64,000 bases of DNA from Dermatophilaceae bacterium Soc4.6 (GTDB lineage Bacteria; Actinomycetota; Actinomycetes; Actinomycetales; Dermatophilaceae), in NCBI GenBank assembly GCA_039889245.1, contig JAZGVH010000002.1:1488001-1552000 (forward strand), in the 5' to 3' direction. Below, one piece after another: positions 8,571 to 17,725 of the stretch (position 1 is the stretch's first letter; each line of letters begins with the position of its first letter). The notes beneath the pieces are model-generated. The model searched no databases. It saw nothing but the letters and a program-made list of their open reading frames with translations, and was not told where the DNA came from. Both the position numbers and the translations under genes were made by a program.

Positions 8571-11126
8571 TCAGACGCCCACCGTCGCGGTCGCCAGGAC
8601 CTCGTACGTCGTGCCGCGCTGGCGTACCGGCCGACCGATGCCCGCCGCGATGGAGGTCAGCTCGGCGACGGTCTTGGCCGAGCCGTGCTGCGACCCGGCC
8701 ATCCGGCTGATCGTCTCCTCCATGAGCGTGCCACCGAGGTCGTCGGCGCCGCCGGTGAGCATGGCCTGAGTGCCCTCGACCCCGAGCTTGACCCACGAGG
8801 TCTGCACGTGGTCGATGCGCCCGTGCAGCAGGACGCGGGCCAGCGCGTGCACCGCGCGGTTGTCGCGCAGCGTCGGGCCCGGCCGGGCCAGCCCGGCGAG
8901 GTAGACCGGCGCGTTGGTGTGCACGAAGGGCAGCGGCACGAACTCCGTGAAGCCACCGGTCTCGTCCTGCAGGGCGGCCAACGTGCGCAGGTGACCCACC
9001 CAGTGACGCGGGTGGTCGACGTGGCCATACATCATCGTCGAGCTCGAGCGCAGGCCCAGCTCGTGGGCGGTGCGCACGACGTCGAGCCAGGCCGAGGTCG
9101 GCAGCTTGCCCTTGGTGAGCACCCAGCGCACGTCGTCGTCGAGGATCTCGGCGGCGGTGCCGGGGATGGTGTCGAGCCCCGCCTCGCGCAGCTCGGTCAG
9201 CCAGTCGCGCACCGAGCGACCCGCCTTGCTCGACGCGGTGGCGATCTCCATGGGAGAGAAGGCATGCACGTGGATGCCGGGCGCCGCCGCCTTCACCGCA
9301 CGCACGATGTCGACGTAGGCGCTGTGGCCCAGGTCGGGCGAGATGCCGCCCTGCAGACAGACCTCGGTGGCGCCCAGTGCCTGGGCCTCGGCGGCCCGCT
9401 GGCCGACCTGCTCGAGCGAGAGCGTGTAGGCGTCGGCGTCGGTCTTGCGCTGCGCGAAGGCGCAGAAGCGGCACCCGACGTAACAGACGTTGGTGAAGTT
9501 GATGTTGCGGTTGACGACGTAGGTCACGTCGTCGCCGACGACGTCGCGGCGCAGGTCGTCGGCCAGGGCGGTGAGCGCCTCGAGGGCCGGGCCCTCGGCG
9601 GTGACGAGGGCGAGGTACTGCTCGTCGGTCAGGCCCGCCGGGTCGTCGTGAGCCCGGGCGAGAGCCGAGCGCACGTCGGCATCCAGCCGCTCGACGCGCT
9701 CGTGCGGCGGTGCCACCACCTGGTCGTCGGCGTGGACGCGCAGCGCGACGGCGTCCCAGTCGCCGTAGACCTGACCGAAGTCGCTGCGGCGGTCATCGGT
9801 GCGGCCGCTCTCGTCGACCTCGCGGTGCAGCTCGGTGCGGCCGCTGCTCGCCAGACCGCCGCCGTCGGGCTCCTGCCACGGCTGCCCGACCGGCACGGCG
9901 GCCTCGTCGGCGAGACCGGTGGCGGGGTCGACGAGGGCGCGCAGGGCCGGCACGAGCCGCGGGTCGATCCACGGCTCGTCGCGCTCGAGGGTGCCGAGCA
10001 CGAACCGCGGGTGCACGGTGAGCCGCTCGCGCAGCTCGAGCCCGTGCGCGGCCGTCCACGCGGCGAGGTCGTCGACCTGCGGCCAGGGGCGCTCGGGGTT
10101 GACGTGGTCGGGGGTGACGGGCGAGACGCCGCCCCAGTCGTCGACCCCGGCCGCCAGCAGCGGGCCGATCTCGTCGGGGGCCGAGAGGTTGGGCGGCACC
10201 TGGAGGGTGACCGACGGGCCGAGCAGCAGGCGCGCCACCGCGACGGTCGCGAGGAACTCCTCGCCCTCGGTGTCGTCGCTCGAGCGCATGGCGGTGTCGT
10301 CCTTGGCCCGGAAGTTCTGCACGATGACCTCCTGCACCGAGCCGTACTCGCGGGACACCCGGCGGATCGCGAGAATCGACTCGATGCGGTCGGCGTAGGT
10401 CTCGCCGATGCCGACGAGGATGCCGGTGGTGAAGGGCACGCCGATGCGACCGGCGTCCTCGAGCACCCGCAGCCGCACGGCGGGATCCTTGTCGGGAGAG
10501 CCGTAGTGAGCCCCGCCGGGCTCGGTGAAGAGCGCGGTCGAGGTCGTCTCGAGCATCATGCCCATCGACGGCGCGACGGGCTTGAGCCGCTGCAGGTCCG
10601 ACCAGGTCATCACGCCCGGGTTGAGGTGCGGCAGCAGCCCGGTCTCCTCGATGACCCGGATGGCCATCGCCCGCACGTAGGACAGCGTGTCGTCGTAGCC
10701 GTGCGCGTCGAGCCACTCGCGCGCCGCTGGCCACCGCTCCTCGGGGCGGTCACCGAGGGTGAACAGCACCTCCTTGCACCCCTGCGCAGCGCCGGCGCGG
10801 GCGATGTCGAGCACCTCGTCGGGGCTCAGGTAGGCCGCCGGCAGCCGGTGGGGCACCGTCGCGAAGGTGCAGTAGTGGCAACGGTCCCGGCAGAGCCGCG
10901 TCAGCGGCACGAAGACCTTGCGGGAGTAGGTGACCACCCCCGGCCGGCCGGCCGCGACCATCGCCGCGTCGCGCACCCGGGAGGCCGGCTCGCACAGCGC
11001 GACGAGGTCGTCCCCACGGGCGTGCAGGAGCACCTCCGCCTCACCGGCGTCGAGGGCCTTCCCGTCACGCGCGCGGGCGAGGGCCCGACGCAGCTGGGAG
11101 GACGTGGGAGTCGCAGCGGCCGTCAC
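8571..11126 (-). CDS. fbiC: FO synthase, F420 biosynthesis (bifunctional CofG-CofH fusion)
   Basis: Makes 7,8-didemethyl-8-hydroxy-5-deazariboflavin (FO), the chromophore of coenzyme F420, from tyrosine and the flavin precursor 5-amino-6-ribitylaminouracil. Two radical-SAM domains are fused, as in all actinobacterial FbiC. The N-terminal CofG half has C79-x3-C83-x2-C86 in LCRDRCHYC; the C-terminal CofH half has C548-x3-C552-x2-C555 in VCYVGCRFC. Long blocks are close to mycobacterial FbiC as remembered, for example [28 protein letters not shown] and LPFVHTN. At 851 residues it is full length. I prefer GTG 11126: a TACCGT -10-like hexamer (11133-11138) ends six bases upstream, suggesting a leaderless transcript. 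ATG 11186 would add 20 low-complexity residues. Confidence 0.95.
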   Translation of the reverse strand: MTAAATPTSSQLRRALARARDGKALDAGEAEVLLHARGDDLVALCEPASRVRDAAMVAAGRPGVVTYSRKVFVPLTRLCRDRCHYCTFATVPHRLPAAYLSPDEVLDIARAGAAQGCKEVLFTLGDRPEERWPAAREWLDAHGYDDTLSYVRAMAIRVIEETGLLPHLNPGVMTWSDLQRLKPVAPSMGMMLETTSTALFTEPGGAHYGSPDKDPAVRLRVLEDAGRIGVPFTTGILVGIGETYADRIESILAIRRVSREYGSVQEVIVQNFRAKDDTAMRSSDDTEGEEFLATVAVARLLLGPSVTLQVPPNLSAPDEIGPLLAAGVDDWGGVSPVTPDHVNPERPWPQVDDLAAWTAAHGLELRERLTVHPRFVLGTLERDEPWIDPRLVPALRALVDPATGLADEAAVPVGQPWQEPDGGGLASSGRTELHREVDESGRTDDRRSDFGQVYGDWDAVALRVHADDQVVAPPHERVERLDADVRSALARAHDDPAGLTDEQYLALVTAEGPALEALTALADDLRRDVVGDDVTYVVNRNINFTNVCYVGCRFCAFAQRKTDADAYTLSLEQVGQRAAEAQALGATEVCLQGGISPDLGHSAYVDIVRAVKAAAPGIHVHAFSPMEIATASSKAGRSVRDWLTELREAGLDTIPGTAAEILDDDVRWVLTKGKLPTSAWLDVVRTAHELGLRSSSTMMYGHVDHPRHWVGHLRTLAALQDETGGFTEFVPLPFVHTNAPVYLAGLARPGPTLRDNRAVHALARVLLHGRIDHVQTSWVKLGVEGTQAMLTGGADDLGGTLMEETISRMAGSQHGSAKTVAELTSIAAGIGRPVRQRGTTYEVLATATVGV

Positions 11127-11207
11127 TCCCCCACGGTATGCGGTCGCGCCGGCGTCGGTCGCGCCGGTCGCCCCCGACCGCTCCATACCCGTGACCGTGT
11201 TGCGTGC

Positions 11208-11251
11208 GAAGTGCCCTTCCCGTGGTCTGGCGACCGCGGAAAGGGCACTTC
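11208..11251 (-). terminator. long-stem hairpin after sugar ABC operon
   Basis: GAAGTGCCCTT at 11208-11218 pairs perfectly with AAGGGCACTTC at 11241-11251, and inner CC/GG pairs can extend the stem past a one-base bulge. It lies between the stop of the ABC permease (11277) and the start of fbiC, all on the minus strand, so it would end the sugar operon and insulate fbiC. There is no U-tract. Confidence 0.6.
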
Positions 11252-11276
11252 TGACGCCACACAGTGACGGGGTTGC

Positions 11277-12203
11277 TCAGCCCTTGGTGGCGCCGAGGGT
11301 GAGGCCGGAGACGAACTGCTTCTGCAGGACGAAGAAGACGATGAGCGTCGGGAGGGCGACGACCACCGAGCCGGCGGCCACGAGGTTGTTGTCGGTGAAG
11401 AACTGACCGCGCAGGTTGTTGAGCGAGCTGGTGATGGGGTACTTGTCGCCCTGCGAGAGGAGCACCGTGGCCCAGAAGAACTCGTTGTAGATCCAGGTGA
11501 CCTCGAGGGTCGCCAGGGCCGCGAGCGGCGGGCGGCACAGCGGCAGGGTGAGCTGGAAGAACTGGCGCAGCACCCCGGCCCCGTCGATGACGGCGGACTC
11601 GTAGAGCTCACGGGGCAGCGCCTTCATGTAGTTGCTGAGCACGAAGGCGCAGAAGCCGGTCTGAAAGGCGACGTTGACCGCGATCAGACCCCAGTAGCTG
11701 TTGAGCAGGGTGCCCGAGTCGCTGAACCACAGAGGGACGGTGATCGCCTTGAACATCCGGAAGACCGGGATGAGCAGGGCCTGCGGGGGCAGCAGGTTGG
11801 CGGCGGTGAAGAGCCCGAGCAGCGCGAGGTTGAACTTGAAGGTGAAGCGTGCGACGACGAAGGCGATGCAGGAGGACAGGAAGAGCGTGAGGACCACAGC
11901 AGGGACGGTGATGATGAGCGAGTTGATCAGGGTGTGGCCGAAGTTGGCCTGCTGCCACGCGTTGACGTAGTTGGAGAAGGTGAAGCCGCCGAAGGAGATG
12001 TAGCCGTTCTGCGCCGTGTAGGCGTAGCTGCGGAACGAGCTGATGACGGCGAAGACCACGGGGAAGAGCCAGATCAGGGCCATCACCGTGAGGAAGGTGT
12101 AGAGCAGGACCCTCCCGACGCGACGGGGTCGGGCGGCCTTGGCGACGACCCGGGTGGGCCGCTCCCTGGCGGCGTCCACGGGGGCGCTGGTGGCGGTGGT
12201 CAT
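11277..12203 (-). CDS. carbohydrate ABC transporter permease (MalG type)
   Basis: Second inner-membrane permease of a CUT1-type sugar importer, 308 residues with six predicted helices. Seen: the helix LYTFLTVMALIWLFPVVFAV, the family's FTFSNYVNAWQQANFG segment and the cytoplasmic EAA loop ELYESAVIDGAGVLRQFFQLTLP, which contacts the ATPase. The ATP-binding subunit is not in this window, so a shared MsiK-type ATPase encoded elsewhere is likely, as usual in actinobacteria. ATG 12203 overlaps the upstream permease stop (ATGA) and has GGGAGGAACG before it. It ends the operon before the hairpin at 11208. Confidence 0.93.
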   Translation of the reverse strand: MTTATSAPVDAARERPTRVVAKAARPRRVGRVLLYTFLTVMALIWLFPVVFAVISSFRSYAYTAQNGYISFGGFTFSNYVNAWQQANFGHTLINSLIITVPAVVLTLFLSSCIAFVVARFTFKFNLALLGLFTAANLLPPQALLIPVFRMFKAITVPLWFSDSGTLLNSYWGLIAVNVAFQTGFCAFVLSNYMKALPRELYESAVIDGAGVLRQFFQLTLPLCRPPLAALATLEVTWIYNEFFWATVLLSQGDKYPITSSLNNLRGQFFTDNNLVAAGSVVVALPTLIVFFVLQKQFVSGLTLGATKG

Positions 12204-13141
12204 CGTTCCTCCCTCATGATGATGCGCAGGTAGACGACGATGAAGGCCGACGAGATGAGGAGCATGAAGGTCGCGAGGGCCGAGCCGAAGCCGATCCGGC
12301 TCGCCTCCCCCACGATGTTCTGGGTCACCAGCGTCGAGATGAGCTCGAGACCGTTGCGTCCCTTGTTGATGACCCACACGAGGTCGAACGCCCGGAGCGA
12401 CTCGATGACCGTGACCACCAGGACGATGACGTTGATCGGCCTCATCACCGGGAAGATGACGCGGAAGAAGGTCGTCGTCTCACTGGCTCCGTCGACCTTG
12501 GCCGCCTCGCGCAGCGTCGGGTCGACGCCCTTGAGGCCCGCCAAGTAGAGCAGCATGACGTAGCCGACCTGCCGCCAGCTGGTGGCGACGAGGGCCGCCC
12601 CCAGGTTGTAGCTCTGGTCGCCGTACCAGTCGATGGTGGAGCCGGTGACGGCGTTGATCAGGCCCTGGTCCTTGCTGTACATCAGCTGCCAGATGAAGCC
12701 GATGAGAGCCAGCGACAGGACCACCGGCAGGTAGAACGCCGTCTGGTAGATGCGTCCACCCTTGAGCTCCTGGTCGAGCAGGACGGCGAGCAGCATCCCC
12801 AGCGGGGTCGCGATGACGAACATCACGACGAGCCAGATGAGGTTGTGCTGCAGCGCCGGCCAGAAGGGCGGGTAGTTCGTCACGACGTTCTGGTAGTTCG
12901 TCAGGCCGAGCCACTTGGCTCGGCTCGGGCTGCCGATGCCGTTCCAGTTGGTGAACGACAGCAGCACCGAGCCGACGGCCGGGAACCACACGAGGGCGAC
13001 CACGAGGAACGTGGGGACCCCCACCATGAGCGAGACGACGATGCGGTCGACCCCGCTCAGGTGGTTGAGCCCCTTGTACCGAGAGCGCTTGCGAGGAGTC
13101 TTCGGGGTCTGGTGGGCGGTGTCCGCCGTGACGGTAGCCAT
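12200..13141 (-). CDS. carbohydrate ABC transporter permease (MalF type)
   Basis: First permease of the importer, 313 residues, six helices, with a basic N-terminal tail (TPRKRSRYKG). Seen: LVALVWFPAVGSVLLSFTNW, the AFYLPVVLSLALIGFIWQLMY segment and the EAA motif LREAAKVDGASETTTFFRVIFP that couples to the ATPase. The stop overlaps the next permease's ATG, and its own ATG is one base from the stop of the binding protein, a tight three-gene operon. Substrate specificity is not readable from the permease; the divergent GH42 gene suggests a galactoside. Confidence 0.93.
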   Translation of the reverse strand: MATVTADTAHQTPKTPRKRSRYKGLNHLSGVDRIVVSLMVGVPTFLVVALVWFPAVGSVLLSFTNWNGIGSPSRAKWLGLTNYQNVVTNYPPFWPALQHNLIWLVVMFVIATPLGMLLAVLLDQELKGGRIYQTAFYLPVVLSLALIGFIWQLMYSKDQGLINAVTGSTIDWYGDQSYNLGAALVATSWRQVGYVMLLYLAGLKGVDPTLREAAKVDGASETTTFFRVIFPVMRPINVIVLVVTVIESLRAFDLVWVINKGRNGLELISTLVTQNIVGEASRIGFGSALATFMLLISSAFIVVYLRIIMREER

Positions 13142-13142
13142 G

Positions 13143-14507
13143 TCAGCTGCTGAAGATGCTGAGCTTCTGCTTCTGGATGCCGGCGACGAGAGAGTCGATC
13201 TCGGTCGGAGCCTTGATGAAGCTCTGGATGGCCGGGATCATCACCGTCGAGGCGAAGTCGGGCCGCGTGTCGCGGTCCATGAACTGGGCGATGTTCTTGG
13301 CCGACTTGACGAACTCGGCCGACTTCTTCTGCAGGGCGGTGTAGGCCCCGGTGTCGGCGGCCCCGCTCGTCGCGATGACGCTGGGGTCGGCCTTGACGGC
13401 GAGGTTCTGCGCGTCGGCGCCTCCGAGGTAGCCGAGCAGCTTCTTGGCGCCGGCCTCGTTCTTGGGCGAGGCCGACAGCATGTAGCCGTCGATCGGCGCC
13501 TCGATCGCGTCGGCGCCGATGTTGGAGTCGATCTCGGGGAAGGTGAAGAAGTCGAGGTCGTCCTGCTCGGCGCCCTTGGTGAACTGCTGGGCGACGAAGG
13601 CGCCGAGGACGTACATCCCCGACTTCTTCTGCTGCAGGCTCTGGGCCGCCTCCTGCCAGGTGCGCCCGAGGGAGTCGCTCTGGTGGTAGGGCAGCAGGCC
13701 ACGCCAGGTGTCGAACACCTTCTTGACCTTGTCACCGCTCCAGTCCTCCTTGCCGGCCATCAGGCTGACGTGGTAGTCGAACCCGTTGACCCGCATGTTG
13801 ATCTGGTCGAACGTGCCCATCGCGGGCCAGCCGTCCTTGTCACCGAAGGCGATCGGCGACAGGCCGTCCTTCTGCATCTGCTTGCTGAGGGTGACCAGCT
13901 CGTCCATCGTCTTCGGGACGGTGTAGCCCTTGGAGGAGAAGACGCTCTTGCGGTAGAAGACGCCCCAGGGGTAGTAGGTCGACGGCATGAAGTACTGCTT
14001 GCCGTCGTCGCCCGTCGAGGCGATCTTGAGCGCGTCGGTCATGTCGGTCTTGGCCGCCCAGACGTCGCTGATGTCGCCGGCGAGGCCCTGCGAGGCGAAG
14101 AAGCGCATGCGGTAGCCGGAGAACCACGAGAACACGTCGTCCGGAGTGCCCTGGAGGTAGTTGTTGATGTTCTCCTGGAAGGAGTTGTGGTCGATCGTGT
14201 TGATCTTGACCGACAGGCCGCTGTTGGCCTTGCCGAACGCGTCCATCACCGACTGGACGGCGGCCTTGGGCACGGCGTCCGACTGGTTGGAGCCGAGGGT
14301 CACCGTGCCGGTGGCGCCGGAGGTGTTGGCCGTGGCCCCGGGGCTGGTGGTGCTGCTGCTGCCACCACAGGCCGCGAGCAGCGACGGGATGGCGAGCATC
14401 GAGGTCGCTCCGACCGCACCCCGCAGGAGGTTGCGGCGCGAGAGGGCCGCGGTGGAGGCGGGTACGAGGCGGGCGAGGTACTCGGCCTCGGTGGACGGAC
14501 GGCTCAT
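13143..14507 (-). CDS. sugar-binding lipoprotein of ABC importer, Tat-type signal
   Basis: Family 1 extracellular solute-binding protein, 454 residues. The signal peptide carries a twin arginine (SRRNLLRGAVG) and a lipobox LAAC followed by GGSSS, so it is probably exported by Tat and anchored as a lipoprotein. Family regions seen: DDVFSWFSGYRMRFFA, QYFMPSTYYPWGVFYRK and LAVKADPSVIATSG near the C-terminus. It captures the sugar outside and delivers it to the two permeases. The start ATG 14507 has AAGGAG at 14515-14520. A Trp/Tyr-rich pocket fits oligosaccharide binding; galactoside is inferred from the neighbouring GH42 enzyme. Confidence 0.92.
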   Translation of the reverse strand: MSRPSTEAEYLARLVPASTAALSRRNLLRGAVGATSMLAIPSLLAACGGSSSTTSPGATANTSGATGTVTLGSNQSDAVPKAAVQSVMDAFGKANSGLSVKINTIDHNSFQENINNYLQGTPDDVFSWFSGYRMRFFASQGLAGDISDVWAAKTDMTDALKIASTGDDGKQYFMPSTYYPWGVFYRKSVFSSKGYTVPKTMDELVTLSKQMQKDGLSPIAFGDKDGWPAMGTFDQINMRVNGFDYHVSLMAGKEDWSGDKVKKVFDTWRGLLPYHQSDSLGRTWQEAAQSLQQKKSGMYVLGAFVAQQFTKGAEQDDLDFFTFPEIDSNIGADAIEAPIDGYMLSASPKNEAGAKKLLGYLGGADAQNLAVKADPSVIATSGAADTGAYTALQKKSAEFVKSAKNIAQFMDRDTRPDFASTVMIPAIQSFIKAPTEIDSLVAGIQKQKLSIFSS

Positions 14508-14791
14508 CAGTGGACTCCTTCGACGCTGAACGAGGGGCAGTGGTGGTGATCCGGCCTCCGCACTCCAACGCGAACACCCAGAAACGATCACTTCCGCACT
14601 GAAGGATGACCCCGAGATCGCCGACTGTCAAGACTCCGGGCGCGACGACCTTGCCCGGGTCTCACTAGTCGATCCGTTGCCACATAACGAATTCGCTACG
14701 CTCCTGCGCTGTGGCACCGCCGTGGGGGATCCGTCGGGCACGATGTTGGTTTCTGTTGACTTTCAGCTCCAGCACCTGAACACTTCGACCC
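14508..14791. promoter_or_regulatory. divergent control region of sugar locus
   Basis: This 284-bp gap separates the sugar-binding protein (minus) from the beta-galactosidase (plus). TTGACT (14756-14761) lies 17 bp before AACACT (14779-14784), and ATG 14792 follows seven bases later with no Shine-Dalgarno, so the galactosidase transcript may be leaderless. TGCCACA (14678-14684) and TGTGGCA (14710-14716) form a spaced inverted repeat. GTTTCTGTTGACTTTC (14750-14765) overlaps the -35 box, and a related CAGAAACGATCACTTCC lies at 14579-14595; both are weak candidates for the DeoR operator. Confidence 0.4.
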
Positions 14792-16780
14792 ATGCGTTCG
14801 TGGCCCGATGATCGTGTCGCTCTCGGTGGCGACTACAACCCCGAGCAGTGGCCCCGTGAGGTCTGGGACGAGGACATCGCCCTGATGGCGCGGGCCGGGG
14901 TGTCCTTCGTGACCCTCGGCGTCTTCTCGTGGTCGTGGCTCGAGCCCGCGAAGGGTGAGTACGACTTCGCCTGGCTCGACGACATCATGGACCGCCTCGC
15001 CGGAGCCGGCATCGCGGTCGACCTCGCGACGGCGACCGCAACCCCACCGCCGTGGTTCTCGCTGGCCTTCCCCCAGACGCTGCCGGTCGACCACGACGGG
15101 CACACGCTGTGGCCGGGCAGCCGGCAGACGTGGTGCCCGAGCTCGGAGGTCTACCGCGAGCACGCGCTCGCCCTCACCACGGCCCTGGCCACCCGGTATC
15201 ACGAGCACCCCGCCCTGGCCATGTGGCACGTCTCCAACGAGTACGCCTGCCACAACCTGCCCTGCTACTGCGACACCTGCGCCGGTGCCTTCCGCCGCTG
15301 GCTCCAGCGCCGGTACGACGACCTCGAGCACCTCAACGACGCCTGGGGCACCGCCTTCTGGAGCCAGCGGTACACGGCGTGGGAGCAGATCCTGCCCCCG
15401 CGGCGCACCACAGCCTTCGCCAACCCGACGCAGCAGCTCGACTTCGCCCGCTTCGGGTCCGACACCCTGCTGGACTTCTACCGGGCCGAGAAGCAGGTCC
15501 TGACCACCCTCTCCCCCGGCGTGCCGGTCACGACCAACTTCATGACGATGACGCACTTCCGTCACCTCGACTACCACCGCTGGGCCCCCCACCAGGACGT
15601 CGTCAGCACCGATCACTACGTCGTCGACGGCCTCGAGCACCCGCGGGCCGAGCTCGCCTTCAGCGGCGACGTGACGCGCGGTCTCGCCGACGGCTCACCG
15701 TGGCTGCTGATGGAGCACTCGACGTCGGCCGTCAACTGGCAGCCGGTCAACCGGGCCAAGGCCCCCGGCCAGACGCTGCGCGACAGCCTCGCCCACGTGG
15801 CGCGCGGCGCCGACACCATCGGCTTCTTCCAGTGGCGCCAGTCGCTCTCGGGGTCGGAGAAGTTCCACTCGGCGATGGTGCCCCACGCCGGCCCCGACAG
15901 CGCCCGCTTCCGCGAGGTCTGCCGGCTCGGGGAGGTCGCCGCCCGCCTCGGCGAGGTGTGCGGCTCCCGCGTCGAGGCCTCCGTGGCCCTGCTGTGGGAC
16001 TACGAGGCGCAGTGGGCGGGGACGGGACCCGCGATGCCGTCCCAGCTGCTCGACTACCCCGTCGTGGCCCGTGCGGTCCACCGGCTCCTGCGCGACCGGG
16101 GCGTGACGCTCGACGTGGTGCACCCGGGCGCTGACCTCGCTTCCTACGGCCTCGTGGTGGTGCCGACGCTCTACCTCGTCTCCGATGCGCACGCAGCCGC
16201 GATCGCCGCCGCCGCCGAGCGGGGCGCGACCGTGCTCGTAACGATGTTCTCCGGCATCAGCGACGAGGACGACCACGTGCGCCCGGGCGGCTACCCCGGA
16301 GCCTTTTGTGACCTGCTGGGCGTGCGCGTCGAGGAGTTCTTCCCCCTGCGCGAGGGCGAGGCCGTCGGCCTCGAGGGCGGGGGGCACGGCGAGATCTGGT
16401 CGGAGGACGTGACGGCCGTCGACGCCGTCGTCGTCGACCGCTTCGCCACCGGGCCGCTCTCCGGGCGGCCCGCTCTCACCCGGCGCGACGTCGGTGTGGG
16501 GTCGGCCTGGTATCTGAGCACCCTGCCCGACGACACCCACCTCGACGCTCTGCTCGGGCAGCTGGTGGCCGAGGCCGGGGTGCACCCGGCCGCCGACGTC
16601 TCCCCCGGGGTAGAGGCCGTCCGACGCTCCGGGCCAGGCGGGTCGTGGCTCTTCCTCGCCAACGACACCGACCAGCCGCAGCGGGTGACCACCCGGGGCC
16701 ACGACCTGGTCGCCGACGTCACCGTCGACGGCGAGATCACCCTCGCCCCCGGTCACGTCGCCGTCGTGCGTGAAGGATGA
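14792..16780 (+). CDS. beta-galactosidase, glycoside hydrolase family 42
   Basis: A 662-residue GH42 enzyme with the usual length and three-domain plan: catalytic TIM barrel (about 1-390), beta-galactosidase trimerisation domain (about 390-600) and a C-terminal beta domain. The start GGDYNPEQWPREVWDEDIAL is diagnostic. The acid/base is E150 in HVSNEY and the nucleophile E308 in LLMEHS. A cysteine cluster, C-x4-CYCDTC just after E150, matches the zinc site seen in several GH42 proteins. There is no signal peptide, so it cleaves imported galactosides in the cytoplasm. It is divergent from the importer and overlaps the DeoR gene by four bases, forming a classic uptake-degradation-regulation locus. 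Confidence 0.95.
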   Translation: MRSWPDDRVALGGDYNPEQWPREVWDEDIALMARAGVSFVTLGVFSWSWLEPAKGEYDFAWLDDIMDRLAGAGIAVDLATATATPPPWFSLAFPQTLPVDHDGHTLWPGSRQTWCPSSEVYREHALALTTALATRYHEHPALAMWHVSNEYACHNLPCYCDTCAGAFRRWLQRRYDDLEHLNDAWGTAFWSQRYTAWEQILPPRRTTAFANPTQQLDFARFGSDTLLDFYRAEKQVLTTLSPGVPVTTNFMTMTHFRHLDYHRWAPHQDVVSTDHYVVDGLEHPRAELAFSGDVTRGLADGSPWLLMEHSTSAVNWQPVNRAKAPGQTLRDSLAHVARGADTIGFFQWRQSLSGSEKFHSAMVPHAGPDSARFREVCRLGEVAARLGEVCGSRVEASVALLWDYEAQWAGTGPAMPSQLLDYPVVARAVHRLLRDRGVTLDVVHPGADLASYGLVVVPTLYLVSDAHAAAIAAAAERGATVLVTMFSGISDEDDHVRPGGYPGAFCDLLGVRVEEFFPLREGEAVGLEGGGHGEIWSEDVTAVDAVVVDRFATGPLSGRPALTRRDVGVGSAWYLSTLPDDTHLDALLGQLVAEAGVHPAADVSPGVEAVRRSGPGGSWLFLANDTDQPQRVTTRGHDLVADVTVDGEITLAPGHVAVVREG

Positions 16781-17601
16781 GGACCGTGCTCGCCAGCCAG
16801 CGCCGCTCGACCATCCTGTCGCTGGTCGACGAGACGGGCGCCGTCAAGGTCTCCGACCTGGTGGACCACCTGCAGGTCTCGGACATGACGATCAGGCGCG
16901 ACATCGAGCAGCTGGCGCGCGAGGGACGGCTCGAGCGAGTGCACGGCGGAGCCGTCTCCCTCGGGCAGGCGAGCTCGCACGAGCCCGGCTTCCTCGTGAA
17001 GTCGGCGCTGATGACGGCCGAGAAGCGGGCCATCGCCGAGCACGCGGCCACCCTCGTCGAGCCCGGCTCGGCGGTCGCGATCTCCGCCGGTACGACGACC
17101 TACGAGCTGGCACGCTGCCTGCGCACGGTGCCGGACATCACGATCGTGACCAACTCGGTGCCGGTCGCCCAGCTGCTGCACGAGTCGAGCGCCCCCGGGC
17201 AGACCGTGGTGCTCACCGGTGGGCTGCGCACGCCGTCCGACGCGCTCGTCGGCCCGGTCGCGGTGACGGCGCTGCGGTCGCTGCACGTCGACCGGCTGTT
17301 CCTCGGCGTGCACGGGATGGACTCACGGGCCGGGCTGACCACCCCCAACATCGTCGAGGCCGAGACCAACCGCGCACTGGTCGCCTCGGCCCGCCAGACG
17401 GTGATCCTGGCCGACCACACCAAGTGGGGGGTCGTCGGGCTCAGCACCATCATCGCGCTCGCCGAGGTCGACCTGCTCGTCACCGACTCCGGGCTGCCCT
17501 CGCGGGCCCGCACGGCCCTCGAGGACGCCGTGACGCAGCTCGTGGTCGTCCGGGCGGGTGGGCGTGGTCAGCGGGCCCCCGCGGTGGCGACGCAGCGGTA
17601 G
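16777..17601 (+). CDS. DeoR/GlpR-family sugar regulator
   Basis: A 274-residue DeoR-type repressor. An N-terminal winged helix (about 5-60) has RRSTILSLVDETGAVKVSDL and the recognition-helix segment VSDMTIRRDIEQLAREG followed by RVHGGAV, the family signature. The C-terminal sugar-phosphate sensor domain has ISAGTTTYELARCL, VLTGGLR and FLGVHGMDSRAGLTT. Effectors are usually phosphorylated sugars. ATG 16777 overlaps the galactosidase stop, with GAAGG before it. It probably represses the galactosidase and importer from the shared intergenic region. The C-terminal 20 residues are disordered-looking. Confidence 0.93.
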   Translation: MRTVLASQRRSTILSLVDETGAVKVSDLVDHLQVSDMTIRRDIEQLAREGRLERVHGGAVSLGQASSHEPGFLVKSALMTAEKRAIAEHAATLVEPGSAVAISAGTTTYELARCLRTVPDITIVTNSVPVAQLLHESSAPGQTVVLTGGLRTPSDALVGPVAVTALRSLHVDRLFLGVHGMDSRAGLTTPNIVEAETNRALVASARQTVILADHTKWGVVGLSTIIALAEVDLLVTDSGLPSRARTALEDAVTQLVVVRAGGRGQRAPAVATQR

Positions 17602-17638
17602 CAGACGGGCCCCGTAGGCCCGGGGCCCGCAGACACAC

Positions 17639-17676
17639 AGCACGGCCCGTCACCGGTGGAGGTGACGGGCCGTGCT
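17639..17676. terminator. bidirectional hairpin between convergent genes
   Basis: AGCACGGCCCGTCACC (17639-17654) pairs perfectly with GGTGACGGGCCGTGCT (17661-17676), a 16-bp stem with a six-base loop. It lies midway between the convergent stops of the DeoR gene (17601) and the NlpC/P60 gene (17726), so it can terminate both strands. Confidence 0.8.
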
Positions 17677-17725
17677 CATGTGGTCACTCGTGGGCTTGCG
17701 CGGGGCCCGTGATGAGGCGCGTTGG

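Noticed and set aside
8685..11267. An 860-codon open frame antisense to fbiC
   Set aside because: High third-position GC keeps the opposite frame open. It is rich in Gly/Arg/Val/His with no family features, while the minus strand encodes a full FbiC.
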